DNA of 26,347 nt, taken from Candidatus Bathyarchaeota archaeon (GTDB taxonomy: Archaea > Thermoproteota > Bathyarchaeia > TCS64). The position numbers were made by a program, and so were the translations under genes. Of this stretch, positions 1 to 7,824 are shown in pieces. Numbering within the stretch: position 1 is the stretch's first letter; every line of letters starts with the position of its first letter. The stretch spans positions 1-26,347 of the forward strand of contig WJIV01000204.1 of assembly GCA_014730055.1 (NCBI GenBank), written 5' to 3'. The notes under the pieces were generated by a model. That model was not told where the DNA came from. It did not search any database and saw nothing but the letters and a program-made list of their open reading frames with translations.

Positions 1-182
1 GATGCACCCAAGAAAGTACTCGATGAAACAGGACTGCAACTGGTATGCACCCACATGGGCTGTAAACCAAAGTGGAACCCTGCCGAGGAGAGCTGGGACT
101 GCCCATGCCATGGCTCTAGGTTCTCAAAGGACGGAAAGATATCAGAGGACCCGCTATAAAGGATCTTCCAGAGAAAAGCTAA
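1..182 (+). CDS. Rieske [2Fe-2S] domain, C-terminal fragment, frameshifted and cut by window edge
   Basis: Reading from base 1 in frame 1 gives a Rieske cluster-binding domain: CTHMGC (residues 16-21) and CPCHGSRF (residues 38-45), holding the two Cys and two His ligands of a [2Fe-2S] cluster. This frame stops at 157-159. The sequence expected to follow in this family, a Gly-Pro-Ala and Asp-Leu-Pro tail, is present in another frame from 147 and ends at 180-182 (GPAIKDLPEKS). One G appears to be missing near 145-149. The pattern is typical of the Rieske domain at the C-terminus of FAD-dependent oxidoreductases, but a stand-alone Rieske ferredoxin cannot be excluded because the N-terminus lies outside the window. 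The frameshift may be a real mutation or a sequencing or assembly error. Confidence 0.72.
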
Positions 183-210
183 TATGAGTAATGGGTGCAA
201 TTGATGCATA

Positions 211-228
211 ATAATATTTTTATTTAAA
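211..228 (+). promoter_or_regulatory. AT-rich TATA-like promoter of the Maf gene
   Basis: An A/T-only run ending in TTTAAA lies about 20-35 bases before the ATG at 247, and no Shine-Dalgarno sequence precedes that ATG. This fits an archaeal TATA box driving a leaderless or nearly leaderless transcript. Confidence 0.4.
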
Positions 229-246
229 ACACTTTCCTTGTTACAA

Positions 247-834
247 ATGAATAAAAACATCAGTATCCTGCTAGCCTCAACATCTCCGAGGAGGGTGAGC
301 CTCCTTGATCAGATAGGTATGAATTATACTCAAGTTGGGCCTAGTTATGAGGAAGATAGCTCACACCCAAATCCTAGGAAGAGGGTTATGGAGAACTCTT
401 TGAAGAAGGCTCTTAGTGTTAAGGGGGAGAGCGGCTTGATTATCTCCGCTGATACTCTAGTTTTCGTTAGTGGTGAGGTCCTGGGAAAGCCGGAGGATAA
501 GAAAGAGGCAAAGGTGATGTTGAGAAAGCTCTCAGGTAATGTCCATGCAGTATTCACAGGAGTAACATTACTGGACCAGGGTACAGGTAAGATGATGACG
601 AGATCGGAGAAGACACTTGTTCACATTAAAAACCTAAGTGAAGAGGAAGTAGAGTCATATGTTATTAACGGGGAGCCAATGGGAAAAGCAGGCGCATACG
701 CTATACAGGGCCTGGGAGCAGCCCTTGTGGACAGGGTGGTAGGCTGCTTCCATAACGTAATGGGGCTGCCCCTAAGTCTGTTATGGGACATGCTTAAAGA
801 ATTCGGGATCGACCCCTTTGATCTAATTGAATAA
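247..834 (+). CDS. maf: Maf-family nucleoside triphosphate pyrophosphatase
   Basis: The protein has about 195 residues, the usual size for Maf/YceF. It hydrolyses non-canonical or ordinary NTPs (dTTP/UTP or m7GTP in characterised members) to the monophosphate and pyrophosphate, and is thought to act as a housecleaning enzyme in the cytoplasm. Visible motifs are LLASTSPRR at the N-terminus (the phosphate-binding SxSPRR), ISADTLV, GKPEDKKEA, FTGVTLL, and GEPMGKAGAYAIQGLGA near residue 140, the family hallmark. Substrate preference cannot be assigned. I chose ATG 247 over the TTG at 238 because the conserved region begins right after it and a TATA-like box fits a leaderless start. It converges on the ferredoxin gene with a 15-base gap. 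Confidence 0.9.
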   Translation: MNKNISILLASTSPRRVSLLDQIGMNYTQVGPSYEEDSSHPNPRKRVMENSLKKALSVKGESGLIISADTLVFVSGEVLGKPEDKKEAKVMLRKLSGNVHAVFTGVTLLDQGTGKMMTRSEKTLVHIKNLSEEEVESYVINGEPMGKAGAYAIQGLGAALVDRVVGCFHNVMGLPLSLLWDMLKEFGIDPFDLIE

Positions 835-849
835 TAAAAAGTGAAGAAC

Positions 850-1032
850 TTAGTCTTCAACGGTTAATGCTTGATTTGGACACGCGTTGACACAGGCCAT
901 GCACATTATACAGTCCTCTTCTCTGGTGGGCTCCGCCTTCTCGTCTACCATGTCGTAAACATTCATTGGGCAGATGTCTATGCATACTCCGTCTCCGTCA
1001 CAAGCTTCCTTATCTACTATCACTGTGGGCAT
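850..1032 (-). CDS. 7Fe/8Fe-type bacterial-like ferredoxin with Asp in the first cluster motif
   Basis: A 60-residue ferredoxin. The second motif is complete (CIMCMACVNACP, Cys 41, 44, 47, 51). The first is C-x2-D-x2-C-x3-CP (Cys 11, Asp 14, Cys 17, Cys 21), so Asp replaces the second Cys. In Pyrococcus and Sulfolobus ferredoxins the same change gives a cluster that interconverts between [3Fe-4S] and [4Fe-4S]. The sequence most resembles the core of the Sulfolobus/Thermoplasma zinc ferredoxin, but the N-terminal zinc-binding extension is absent. The ATG at 1032 is preferred: a GGAGTG sequence (1040-1045) sits seven bases before it, inside the alternative TTG-initiated extension. It is divergent from the 2-oxoacid oxidoreductase genes and is their likely electron acceptor (inference). 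Confidence 0.93.
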   Translation of the reverse strand: MPTVIVDKEACDGDGVCIDICPMNVYDMVDEKAEPTREEDCIMCMACVNACPNQALTVED

Positions 1033-1039
1033 TTTTAAC

Positions 1040-1045
1040 CACTCC
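1040..1045 (-). promoter_or_regulatory. Shine-Dalgarno site of the ferredoxin gene
   Basis: On the minus strand GGAGTG lies seven bases before the ATG at 1032. It decides the start in favour of the 60-residue protein. A TATA-like GATTTAAAAAAC lies further upstream at about 1064-1075. Confidence 0.6.
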
Positions 1046-1155
1046 AATAGACCCCATCCGGCGTTTTTTAAATCTTTTCAGACCTCCCAATGAACTAACC
1101 CTTAAATCCCGTCCTTCATTTCCAGATCATGTTCTAAAATATTGGAGTAAATGTT

Positions 1156-2895
1156 ATGAAATGTGAAGGATTATACGACGATACGGTCTCCATCATCGTA
1201 GGCGGGGAGGCTGGGCAGGGAGTCAACCGTGCAGGGGAGCTTCTAGGTAAGGCCCTCATGAGAGCGGGTTTTTACTGCTACGGCAATATAGAGTATCCAT
1301 CCCTCATCAGAGGTGGGCACAATTATTACCAGCTGAGAACATCCAGCAGAAAAGTTCACAGCCAAACATGGCAGACAGACATGCTTGTCGCTCTAAACAA
1401 GGACACGGTTCTGAAACACCTTGATGAGATGAACAGTGGAGGAGGTATAATACACGACAAAGGGATCAAATTCGAGAAGGGCGAGATCACCCGTGATGAT
1501 CTCGAGTTCTACCCAATCCCAATGAAGGAGATAGTCAAGGAGCTCGAGGGCCCAGACATCATGATAAACACCGTCGCCCTAGGAGGCACGGCTGCTCTTA
1601 TTGGATTGGACACAGATTACCTGAAGGAAGTCATCGCTGAAGCCTTCGAAGGAAAAGAAGAGATCATTGAGATGAACAAGAGGGCAGTCCAGAGAGGATA
1701 CGATCATTGCTCTGACAATAAATACAGCTTCAGCTGCACCATGGAATCTGGTGGGGAAGTCCACAAGATTTGGCTCACTGGGAACCAAGCAGTTGCACTA
1801 GGAGCAATAACGGCAGGGTGCAAGTTCTACTCAGCATACCCGATGACACCGGCGAGCCCCATCCTGCACTACATGATAGACAAGCAAATGGATACGGACA
1901 TGGTGGTAATACAGCCGGAGAGTGAGATAGCCGCGATGCTCATGACCATAGGAGCAGGATATGGGGGCGTCAGATCCATGACAGCCACAAGCGGAGGGGG
2001 ATTCTGCCTGATGTCTGAGGGGCTTAGCCTAGCTGCACTCTCCGAGACTCCCATCGTTGTGGTTCTTGCCCAGCGACCGGGTCCTAGCACGGGTATGGCT
2101 ACTTATAGCGCTCAAGGAGACCTCTTGTTTGCTGTGTTTGGTGCTCATGGTGAGTTCCAGAGAGTGGTTCTCTCGCCGAGCGATGTAGATGAGTGTTACT
2201 ATTTGTCGGCGGAAGCATTCAATTTGGCTGAGCGTTTCCAGGTTCCGGTAATCATAATTGCGGAGAAGACGCTTCTGGAGAGCCATTATACTACTGATCC
2301 CTTTGATTATTCTAAGGTAAAGGTTGACCGTGGAAAACTTATTGAGGAATGGGATAAGGATGATGAGTATAAGAGGTACCTTATAACCGAGGATGGTGTA
2401 TCCCCGAGAGCCTTCCCGGGGACGGAAAACGCCCTAGTCTTCGCCAATAGCAACGAGCACAAGGAGAGGGGCTGGACGACAGCGGACACAGAGCCTGTCG
2501 TGGAAATGGTCGATAAAAGATTCAGTAAGGAACCTCACATTAGAGATGCAGTTATGGAGCTGGATCCAATTAGGGTTCACGGGCACGAGGAACCTGACAT
2601 CACTCTGATTGGGTGGGGAGGGGTCAAAGGACCATGCCTCGAGGCCATTAAGCTACTAGAGGACGAGGATGTCAAGGCAAGGTACGTTACGCTGACAGTG
2701 ATGGAGCCCTTCCCTGAGGGCCTGGATGAATACCTCAAGGGAAAGACGATGCTACTTGAGACTAATAAGAGCAGCGTCCTTGGCACTTTGATAAAGCTAA
2801 ACACAGGGTATGTCTTCGAGAACACTTTCAACAAATATGATGGCCGCCCCTTCAATCCAGATGAGGTTGCCAAGAAGGTAAAGGAGGCACTGTAA
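1156..2895 (+). CDS. korA: 2-oxoacid:ferredoxin oxidoreductase, fused gamma-alpha subunit
   Basis: This 579-residue protein carries the gamma domain at the N-terminus (about 1-190; GGEAGQGV at 17-23 and the YPSLIRGGHNYYQLR region at 47-61), followed by the alpha (pyrimidine-binding) domain from about 205. The alpha domain begins with a YPMTPASP motif (228-235), equivalent to the YPITPSS/T motif of the family. Together with the beta subunit it would oxidatively decarboxylate a 2-oxoacid to acyl-CoA and reduce ferredoxin, reversibly, in the cytoplasm. The two-subunit layout is the one seen in Sulfolobus and many anaerobic archaea. Whether the substrate is 2-oxoglutarate, pyruvate or broad cannot be read from the sequence, so the symbol is provisional. 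Its stop overlaps the next start by one base (TAATG), so translation is probably coupled. Confidence 0.92.
   Translation: MKCEGLYDDTVSIIVGGEAGQGVNRAGELLGKALMRAGFYCYGNIEYPSLIRGGHNYYQLRTSSRKVHSQTWQTDMLVALNKDTVLKHLDEMNSGGGIIHDKGIKFEKGEITRDDLEFYPIPMKEIVKELEGPDIMINTVALGGTAALIGLDTDYLKEVIAEAFEGKEEIIEMNKRAVQRGYDHCSDNKYSFSCTMESGGEVHKIWLTGNQAVALGAITAGCKFYSAYPMTPASPILHYMIDKQMDTDMVVIQPESEIAAMLMTIGAGYGGVRSMTATSGGGFCLMSEGLSLAALSETPIVVVLAQRPGPSTGMATYSAQGDLLFAVFGAHGEFQRVVLSPSDVDECYYLSAEAFNLAERFQVPVIIIAEKTLLESHYTTDPFDYSKVKVDRGKLIEEWDKDDEYKRYLITEDGVSPRAFPGTENALVFANSNEHKERGWTTADTEPVVEMVDKRFSKEPHIRDAVMELDPIRVHGHEEPDITLIGWGGVKGPCLEAIKLLEDEDVKARYVTLTVMEPFPEGLDEYLKGKTMLLETNKSSVLGTLIKLNTGYVFENTFNKYDGRPFNPDEVAKKVKEAL
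2881..2887 (+). promoter_or_regulatory. Strong Shine-Dalgarno site for the beta subunit gene
   Basis: AAGGAGG lies seven bases before the ATG at 2895, inside the end of the upstream reading frame. It sets the start of the beta subunit and supports co-translation of the pair. Confidence 0.7.
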
Positions 2896-3752
2896 TGGTA
2901 ACAGTAAAAGAACTCGACACCCCTGCTACTAACACATGGTGTCCCGGATGCGGGAACTTTGGACTCATGCTATCATTCAAGCAGGCGGTTAGCCAGCTCG
3001 AACTGAGGCCAGAAGAAGTGGTAGCTGTTAGCGGAATAGGCTGCCATGGTAAGATCACCGATTATCTGAACATTAACGCATTACATGTCATTCACGGCAG
3101 GGTCCTACCCGCAGCCACCGCTCTCAAGCTAAGCAATCACGACCTGACAGTTGTGGGTTTCGCAGGGGATGGTGACGCCTACAATATTGGGATGGGGCAC
3201 TTCCCACACGCCACAAGAAAGAATATAGATTTAACTTACATTACACATAACAACCTGATCTATGGCCTTACCACAGGCCAAGCCAGCCCAACAAGCAAAG
3301 AGGGTATGGTGACCAAGACCAGCCCCCGGGGACTCTTTGAGGTAGCTATTAACCCCCTTGAGCAGGCCCTGGCAGGCGGTGCAACCTTTGTTAGCAGGGT
3401 ATTCGCGGGTGACGCCAAGCACAGCACAGATATAATGAAACAGGCCATAGAGCACAAGGGCTTCGCTCTAGTTGACGTCCTTCAGCCTTGTGTTGCGTGG
3501 AACAAGGTGAACACCTATGAATTCTACCGTGAGCGGGTATACAAGCTCGGGGAGGAGGAATACGACGTAAATGATTTCGATGCAGCATGTGATAAGGCGC
3601 TTGAGTGGGGGGATAAGATTCCCATTGGAGTTCTCTACAGAGAGGAACGGGATGATTATGCTAAGGCATTCCCTATGCTTGAAAAGGGACCACTGTTCAA
3701 GCAGAAACTTCAGAGTGCAGACATGGAGAAACTATTAGGGGACCACAAGTAA
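2895..3752 (+). CDS. korB: 2-oxoacid:ferredoxin oxidoreductase, beta (TPP-binding) subunit
   Basis: At 285 residues it matches the family length. It carries WCPGCG (15-20) and GIGC (47-50), whose Cys residues with a further Cys in LQPC near residue 198 are the usual [4Fe-4S] ligands. The thiamine pyrophosphate motif starts with GDGDAYNIGMGHF (91-103) and ends with the Asn pair at 119-120, followed by YGLTTGQASPTS. It forms the catalytic core with the gamma-alpha protein encoded just upstream and passes electrons to ferredoxin, probably the one encoded at 850-1032. A T-rich terminator follows directly. Confidence 0.93.
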   Translation: MVTVKELDTPATNTWCPGCGNFGLMLSFKQAVSQLELRPEEVVAVSGIGCHGKITDYLNINALHVIHGRVLPAATALKLSNHDLTVVGFAGDGDAYNIGMGHFPHATRKNIDLTYITHNNLIYGLTTGQASPTSKEGMVTKTSPRGLFEVAINPLEQALAGGATFVSRVFAGDAKHSTDIMKQAIEHKGFALVDVLQPCVAWNKVNTYEFYRERVYKLGEEEYDVNDFDAACDKALEWGDKIPIGVLYREERDDYAKAFPMLEKGPLFKQKLQSADMEKLLGDHK

Positions 3753-3759
3753 ATACATA

Positions 3760-3777
3760 TTTTTTGGTATTTTTTCT
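3760..3777 (+). terminator. T-rich terminator after the oxidoreductase operon
   Basis: Two runs of six T separated by GGTA begin eight bases after the beta-subunit stop. Archaeal RNA polymerase terminates on such T-tracts without a hairpin. The site lies between convergent genes. Confidence 0.6.
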
Positions 3778-3782
3778 TATAC

Positions 3783-5234
3783 TTATTTAGTTTCTCCGAA
3801 TAGCCTTGGAGGTTTCCTGTGGAAAGTTGTCTGTTCATAAGCATAAGAGATCTTGATAAGTGTAGGCTCTGAGAAAAGATCTCCCACCACTTGGAGACCC
3901 GCAGGAAGGTAATCATCAGTGAACCCCATCGGTATACTAAACCCGGGGAACCCGGTGTGTGGAGGGATCTTCTGGCTATTGTCCCCATGTGGACTCTCAA
4001 GGTCTCCTATCAATCGAGGCGGGTTACTCCAAGTGGGGTAAATGAAAGCGTCCAATTGGTCCTTTTTTAATATTCGCTGTATTGTCTCTCTCAACTTGAT
4101 GTTCTTGGGCTCAGAGTAAACATCTCCACAGCTGGGTTTAGGGGTCTCAGCCATTCTCCTCAGCCTGTCCTCAATATAGTCGCTGTAAAGCCCACTATCG
4201 ATAATCTCCCTCAGGTTGCTAAAAGGAGGATACTTGAGGGAATCAAGATAACTCTGAATGTCAACCTTGAAGGTATCGCACCAAATATCCTCTGTCAGCT
4301 TCTCAAATTCTGGTATCTGAAAAGGGTCAATTATCTCAGAGCCATTACTGTCAAGAACGTCGATGGCGTTCTCAAAGAGTTTTACAACCTCTTTATCAGC
4401 TGTAGGTTCATCGGTGAAGTATCTGAATACCCCGATCCTCTTATCCCCCAGCCCTTCCTCTTTCATGGACTTAGTATAAGAGTCAGGGATCTTTCCTCTG
4501 CAATGGATAGTTACTGGATCAGCCGGATCATAACCCGCAATTACTTCAAGGACCCTGACAGCATCCTCCACTGTCCTGCACATTGGCCCGCCGACATCGT
4601 TCCTAAGGTATAGGGGAATTATACCATCCCTGCTGGTTAGGCCCATGGTGCTCCTGATTCCAACTAGAGAGCAGTGGCTACTGGGGCCGCGTATACTGTT
4701 GCCCGTATCGGTGCCCAGACCAACCGCTGCTAGGTTCGCCGCCACAGCTGCTGCAGTACCTCCGCTGGAGCCAGCTGGTACCCTTTCAAGGTCGTAGGGA
4801 TTGCGAGTTGTTCCCAGTATGCTGCTCACTGTCTGGTAGGGACTGAAGGCCCACTCCGCCATATTGGATTTACCCAGTACTATGGCACCTGCCTCTCTTA
4901 GCCGACTAACTTGATGAGCGTCATCCGGGGGGATGGAGCCCCTCATGGCTCGGCTGCCAGCAGATGTTTGGAGATCATGGGTATCGTAATTATCCTTGAC
5001 TACAATGGGAATTCCATGAAGTGGTAGCAGCTTTCCTTCTTTCCTGAATTTTTCATCGAGTTCCTCTGCTCTCCTCAGAGCCTTCGGATTTAGTACAACG
5101 ATTGAATTTAATTTATTATCATATAGCCGGATCCTCTTCAGGTAACTCTGTAAAACCTCAACGGATGAAATTCTACCTTCCAAGTAGAGATTATGAAAAT
5201 CACCAATCGGTTTCTCAGCTAAGTCATTACCCAT
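3783..5234 (-). CDS. Amidase signature family enzyme
   Basis: A 483-residue member of the amidase signature (GatA-like) family, which cleaves amide bonds with a Ser-cisSer-Lys triad. The Lys is in [12 protein letters not shown] (Lys 80), the cis-Ser in [10 protein letters not shown] (Ser 156/157), and the nucleophilic Ser in [13 protein letters not shown] (Ser 180). The usual TGGS is TGNS here, a variant I recall from stand-alone amidases with the following [17 protein letters not shown] block. No GatB or GatC lies nearby, so a role in tRNA amidation is unlikely; archaea make Gln-tRNA with GatDE. The substrate is unknown. A palindromic TATA element 24-35 bases upstream fits a leaderless transcript from the ATG at 5234. 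It is divergent from an MFS transporter, which may move a related compound (inference). Confidence 0.9.
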   Translation of the reverse strand: MGNDLAEKPIGDFHNLYLEGRISSVEVLQSYLKRIRLYDNKLNSIVVLNPKALRRAEELDEKFRKEGKLLPLHGIPIVVKDNYDTHDLQTSAGSRAMRGSIPPDDAHQVSRLREAGAIVLGKSNMAEWAFSPYQTVSSILGTTRNPYDLERVPAGSSGGTAAAVAANLAAVGLGTDTGNSIRGPSSHCSLVGIRSTMGLTSRDGIIPLYLRNDVGGPMCRTVEDAVRVLEVIAGYDPADPVTIHCRGKIPDSYTKSMKEEGLGDKRIGVFRYFTDEPTADKEVVKLFENAIDVLDSNGSEIIDPFQIPEFEKLTEDIWCDTFKVDIQSYLDSLKYPPFSNLREIIDSGLYSDYIEDRLRRMAETPKPSCGDVYSEPKNIKLRETIQRILKKDQLDAFIYPTWSNPPRLIGDLESPHGDNSQKIPPHTGFPGFSIPMGFTDDYLPAGLQVVGDLFSEPTLIKISYAYEQTTFHRKPPRLFGETK

Positions 5235-5257
5235 ATCATTTCATTGGTTCGTGATAT

Positions 5258-5269
5258 TATATGCATATA
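5258..5269 (-). promoter_or_regulatory. Palindromic TATA element between amidase and transporter
   Basis: TATATGCATATA is a perfect 12-base palindrome. It is centred about 30 bases upstream of the amidase ATG, the right distance for a leaderless start. Because it is symmetric it could in principle serve both directions, but the transporter start is about 65 bases away. Confidence 0.5.
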
Positions 5270-5322
5270 GGGTAATACTCAAAAGTGGTCAGTCCTTAAT
5301 GTGAGGATCTAGGCTAATAATT

Positions 5323-5328
5323 GGTGAT
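5323..5328 (+). promoter_or_regulatory. Shine-Dalgarno site for the TTG start of the transporter
   Basis: GGTGAT, a usual archaeal Shine-Dalgarno sequence, lies three bases before the TTG at 5332. It supports that non-ATG start. Confidence 0.5.
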
Positions 5329-5331
5329 AAT

Positions 5332-6522
5332 TTGACGGACGAAAAAAATGCTGGCATAATGAGCTATGGACTATTTGCTATGGTTGTCACACACGCCCTT
5401 GTACACGCGGCTGGGGCTATGAGGAATAGTATCTTACCATTGGTGAAAGACGAGTTCTTTCTAACTAACACTCAGGTAGGACTAATAGCCGCTGTACCAC
5501 CTTTAGCACAGGCGCTTCTATCAATACCAGCAGGTTACTGGTCTGATAGGTATGGAGCCAAAAAACTTGTTGCACTTAGCATCGGCATGGCGGTAGTAGG
5601 TGCTATACTCGGTGGTGTCACATGGAGTCCCTGGATATTTATTGTAGCAACCACACTCTTGACATTAAATTCAACATTTTATCATCCACCCAGCCACAGC
5701 TACGTTGCGCGCTTGGTGAGAAGAGTGGACCGCTCCAAGGCACTTGGATTCCTGAATGCCGGAGGAACCTTTGGGATTGCTGTTGGCCCTCTCTCCATAA
5801 CGCTGGTAATTGAGTGGCTCGGATTCTCTTGGAGGGAGTTATACCTGTTCTGGGTTATACCCATAAGCTTAGGATTTGTAATACTGTATTTCGTACGGGA
5901 GATAAGAAGAGAGGACTCCGTCTCCGGGAAGGAGATAGAGGGCGATGCAACAACCCTCTGGACAAGAGGTTTCATGGTTTACCTCACATCTAGAGGCATA
6001 CGTATGTTCGCTATGGGTATGATGAGCGCATTCATCGCCATTTACTTAACAGAGGTGAGAGGATGGAGCATAGGTCAGGTGGGAATCATGTATGGAGCAA
6101 GCAGCCTCCTCGGCATCTTCGCGTCCCCAGTCGGTGGAGAGATAGCAAGTCATGTTGGTAACAAGAAATGGGCTGTGATATCACTCGGAGTAGGCTACGC
6201 TTTTCTCCTCGGCGCCTTCTTCACAAGAGGGATCTATCCATTTATGGCAATGTACCTATCATACAGGTTCTTCGGTATACTCGCCATGCCGGCAATGGCG
6301 TCAATAACTGCAGCTCTAACACCCCCAAAACAAATGGGAATGGGTTATGCACTAAGTTTCATGCCTGCAAGCATAGCCGGTGTAGTTGCTGCACCTATAG
6401 CCGGATATATAGCAGACTTTTACGGCTATTTACCCATTTTCATGGTATCAGTAGTTATACTGTACCTTGGACTGGCTGTACTACAAGTTGGAGTAAAACT
6501 CAAGCCCATGGGCCAATCTTAA
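5332..6522 (+). CDS. Major facilitator superfamily transporter
   Basis: A 396-residue integral membrane protein with about 12 hydrophobic segments in two halves. The MFS loop 2-3 signature is clear as GYWSDRYGAKKLVALS near residues 68-83, and the second half has a related loop, GGEIASHVGNKKWAVIS. A long central loop (about 198-212, rich in Glu and Asp) separates the halves. It is a secondary transporter of a small solute, but the solute cannot be named. Its stop overlaps the stop of the convergent MBL-fold gene by four bases. The divergent amidase shares its promoter region, which suggests but does not prove a common substrate. Confidence 0.88.
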   Translation: MTDEKNAGIMSYGLFAMVVTHALVHAAGAMRNSILPLVKDEFFLTNTQVGLIAAVPPLAQALLSIPAGYWSDRYGAKKLVALSIGMAVVGAILGGVTWSPWIFIVATTLLTLNSTFYHPPSHSYVARLVRRVDRSKALGFLNAGGTFGIAVGPLSITLVIEWLGFSWRELYLFWVIPISLGFVILYFVREIRREDSVSGKEIEGDATTLWTRGFMVYLTSRGIRMFAMGMMSAFIAIYLTEVRGWSIGQVGIMYGASSLLGIFASPVGGEIASHVGNKKWAVISLGVGYAFLLGAFFTRGIYPFMAMYLSYRFFGILAMPAMASITAALTPPKQMGMGYALSFMPASIAGVVAAPIAGYIADFYGYLPIFMVSVVILYLGLAVLQVGVKLKPMGQS

Positions 6523-7421
6523 CTCTGGATCAAATTCCATCTAAGACGGTTACCCTTTACCTCAACCCCTATTTCCCGCTTCTCCTTCAGATATCCAAGG
6601 TAAGCCATTAATGTCATCTGAATCAGATAAAACTGTTGCACACTTGGTAGCTCAAGATCGTATCGATTACAGAGAGCCATATTTACCTCCTCCGTTGATA
6701 GAGGATCAACAAGCAAAACTCTGATATCATCTATAATTTGCTCCACAACACCTCTATTTACACTTATTAGCCGGGATAGATCATTAGTTGGCTTTGTATG
6801 ACTTGGTACATAGAAACTGTGGGTCATATGTTCCAGCTTGTTTAGTGTCTTTAGCTGGCTACCTGTATCATGAAGAACAGGTATCCTATACTTGTTTATG
6901 ACCCGCTCACTGAAAAGGGAGTCAGCACAAAACAGGACATCTTGAAAAAGTACACCCATCTGGTTGAAGCTGTGACCAGGGAGAGGGATTATGTCTATCT
7001 TGATACCATTTATCTCAAGTTTACCGGGATGAATAACATAGTCGACTGGTGAGGGCTTAGCAAGTACGAACTTGTTCCTGAGATTGTTGATGGGATTTGC
7101 TCCGTTAAATAGATAGACGGGCTCGAGTATGGGGTACTGGATTATCCCTGATTCGATCTCAGGAGCATAGATCTTGGCCCCTAGGTTTCTCACAAAATAG
7201 TCGTTTCCACCGAAGTGGTCTGCGTGGCTGTGAGTATTTATTATCGCTGCAATACTCAACCCTTCTTCCTCTACTGTCTTCCTAATGTCTCGTGCTGTGT
7301 CCTTGTCGAGACCACTATCGACAAGAATAGCTTCGCTACCATTCTTAATTACCCCAATATTAACAGCATCCTGAATAAATCCAATATCTTCCTTTACGTA
7401 TTCAATCTCCATAATAGCCAC
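6519..7421 (-). CDS. Metallo-beta-lactamase fold hydrolase
   Basis: A 300-residue MBL-fold protein. The zinc motif is NTHSHADHFGG, with His 64, His 66, Asp 68 and His 69. A further ligand His is in PLPGHSFNQMG near residue 155, an Asp in LFCADSLF near 168, and a His in VPSHTKP near 206. Members hydrolyse thioesters, lactones, phosphodiesters and other substrates using two metal ions. The C-terminal part, about residues 215-300, is mostly helical and resembles a small winged-helix-like extension (weak inference). The ATG at 7421 is used; ATG 7412 is an alternative three codons in. No neighbour gives a substrate clue. Confidence 0.87.
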   Translation of the reverse strand: MAIMEIEYVKEDIGFIQDAVNIGVIKNGSEAILVDSGLDKDTARDIRKTVEEEGLSIAAIINTHSHADHFGGNDYFVRNLGAKIYAPEIESGIIQYPILEPVYLFNGANPINNLRNKFVLAKPSPVDYVIHPGKLEINGIKIDIIPLPGHSFNQMGVLFQDVLFCADSLFSERVINKYRIPVLHDTGSQLKTLNKLEHMTHSFYVPSHTKPTNDLSRLISVNRGVVEQIIDDIRVLLVDPLSTEEVNMALCNRYDLELPSVQQFYLIQMTLMAYLGYLKEKREIGVEVKGNRLRWNLIQS

Positions 7422-7439
7422 CGAATGATAAAGGAAAAC

Positions 7440-7452
7440 AAATTATATGATT
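7440..7452 (+). promoter_or_regulatory. TATA-like box before the small unknown gene
   Basis: AAATTATATGATT is centred about 23-25 bases before the GTG at 7469. No Shine-Dalgarno sequence lies between, so a leaderless transcript is likely. Confidence 0.4.
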
Positions 7453-7468
7453 AAACAATTCCGGATTA

Positions 7469-7720
7469 GTGAGTTATTTAAGAAGCGAAGAGTATTCTAA
7501 ACTCATTATGACCTGCTATCTCAGATACAAGAAAATGAAAGAGCTCCTCGATAGAGCTGGAATTGAGGTCACCGAGGAAAACAAGAAGGAGCTTGATAAG
7601 CATATACACGAGGTAGTTGGAATAGATTACAAGAACTGTTCCGACACTTGGAAAGAGATCAAAAAGAGAATGGAAGTTGACGAGGAGGACTTTCTCAGAT
7701 CGCTCAGAACATTCATGTAA
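7469..7720 (+). CDS. Small helical protein of unknown function
   Basis: An 83-residue highly charged protein, predominantly helical in appearance, with two Cys (residues 16 and 57) and no metal, nucleotide or DNA-binding motif I recognise. It begins with GTG after a TATA-like box and ends with EEDFLRSLRTFM. The reading frame is well placed between promoter and stop. A reverse-strand frame of 119 codons overlaps it, but that frame runs through the tRNA-Gln gene and is not credible. Residues 33-83 read as a small helix-turn-helix-sized unit without a clear signature. Confidence 0.6.
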   Translation: MSYLRSEEYSKLIMTCYLRYKKMKELLDRAGIEVTEENKKELDKHIHEVVGIDYKNCSDTWKEIKKRMEVDEEDFLRSLRTFM

Positions 7721-7751
7721 TAATATCTTGTTCAAAAGCTGAATCGGAGAG

Positions 7752-7824
7752 TAGCCCGGGAGAGATTCGAACTCTCGTCCAAGGCTCCAGAGGCCCTTAT
7801 CCTTGACCGCTAGACGACCGGGCT
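7752..7824 (-). tRNA. tRNA-Gln, anticodon CUG
   Basis: The minus strand folds into a 73-base cloverleaf. The acceptor is AGCCCGG with CCGGGCT, the D stem GTCT with GGAT, the anticodon stem AGGGC with GCCTT, the loop CTCTGGA (anticodon CTG, U33 and G37 in place), and the T arm GAGAG-TTCGAAT-CTCTC. The discriminator is A and CCA is not encoded. There is no intron. The first pair is A1-U72; archaea charge this tRNA with Glu and then amidate it by GatDE. A TATA-like sequence on the minus strand lies at about 7849-7858, 25-34 bases upstream. Confidence 0.95.

Noticed and set aside
2..187. 61-codon ATG frame at the left edge
   Set aside because: The conserved Rieske motifs lie in frame 1 of the same bases, so this frame is a shadow of the real gene.
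3783..5234. Amidase as GatA subunit of tRNA amidotransferase
   Set aside because: No gatB or gatC nearby, and the motif variant fits stand-alone amidases better.
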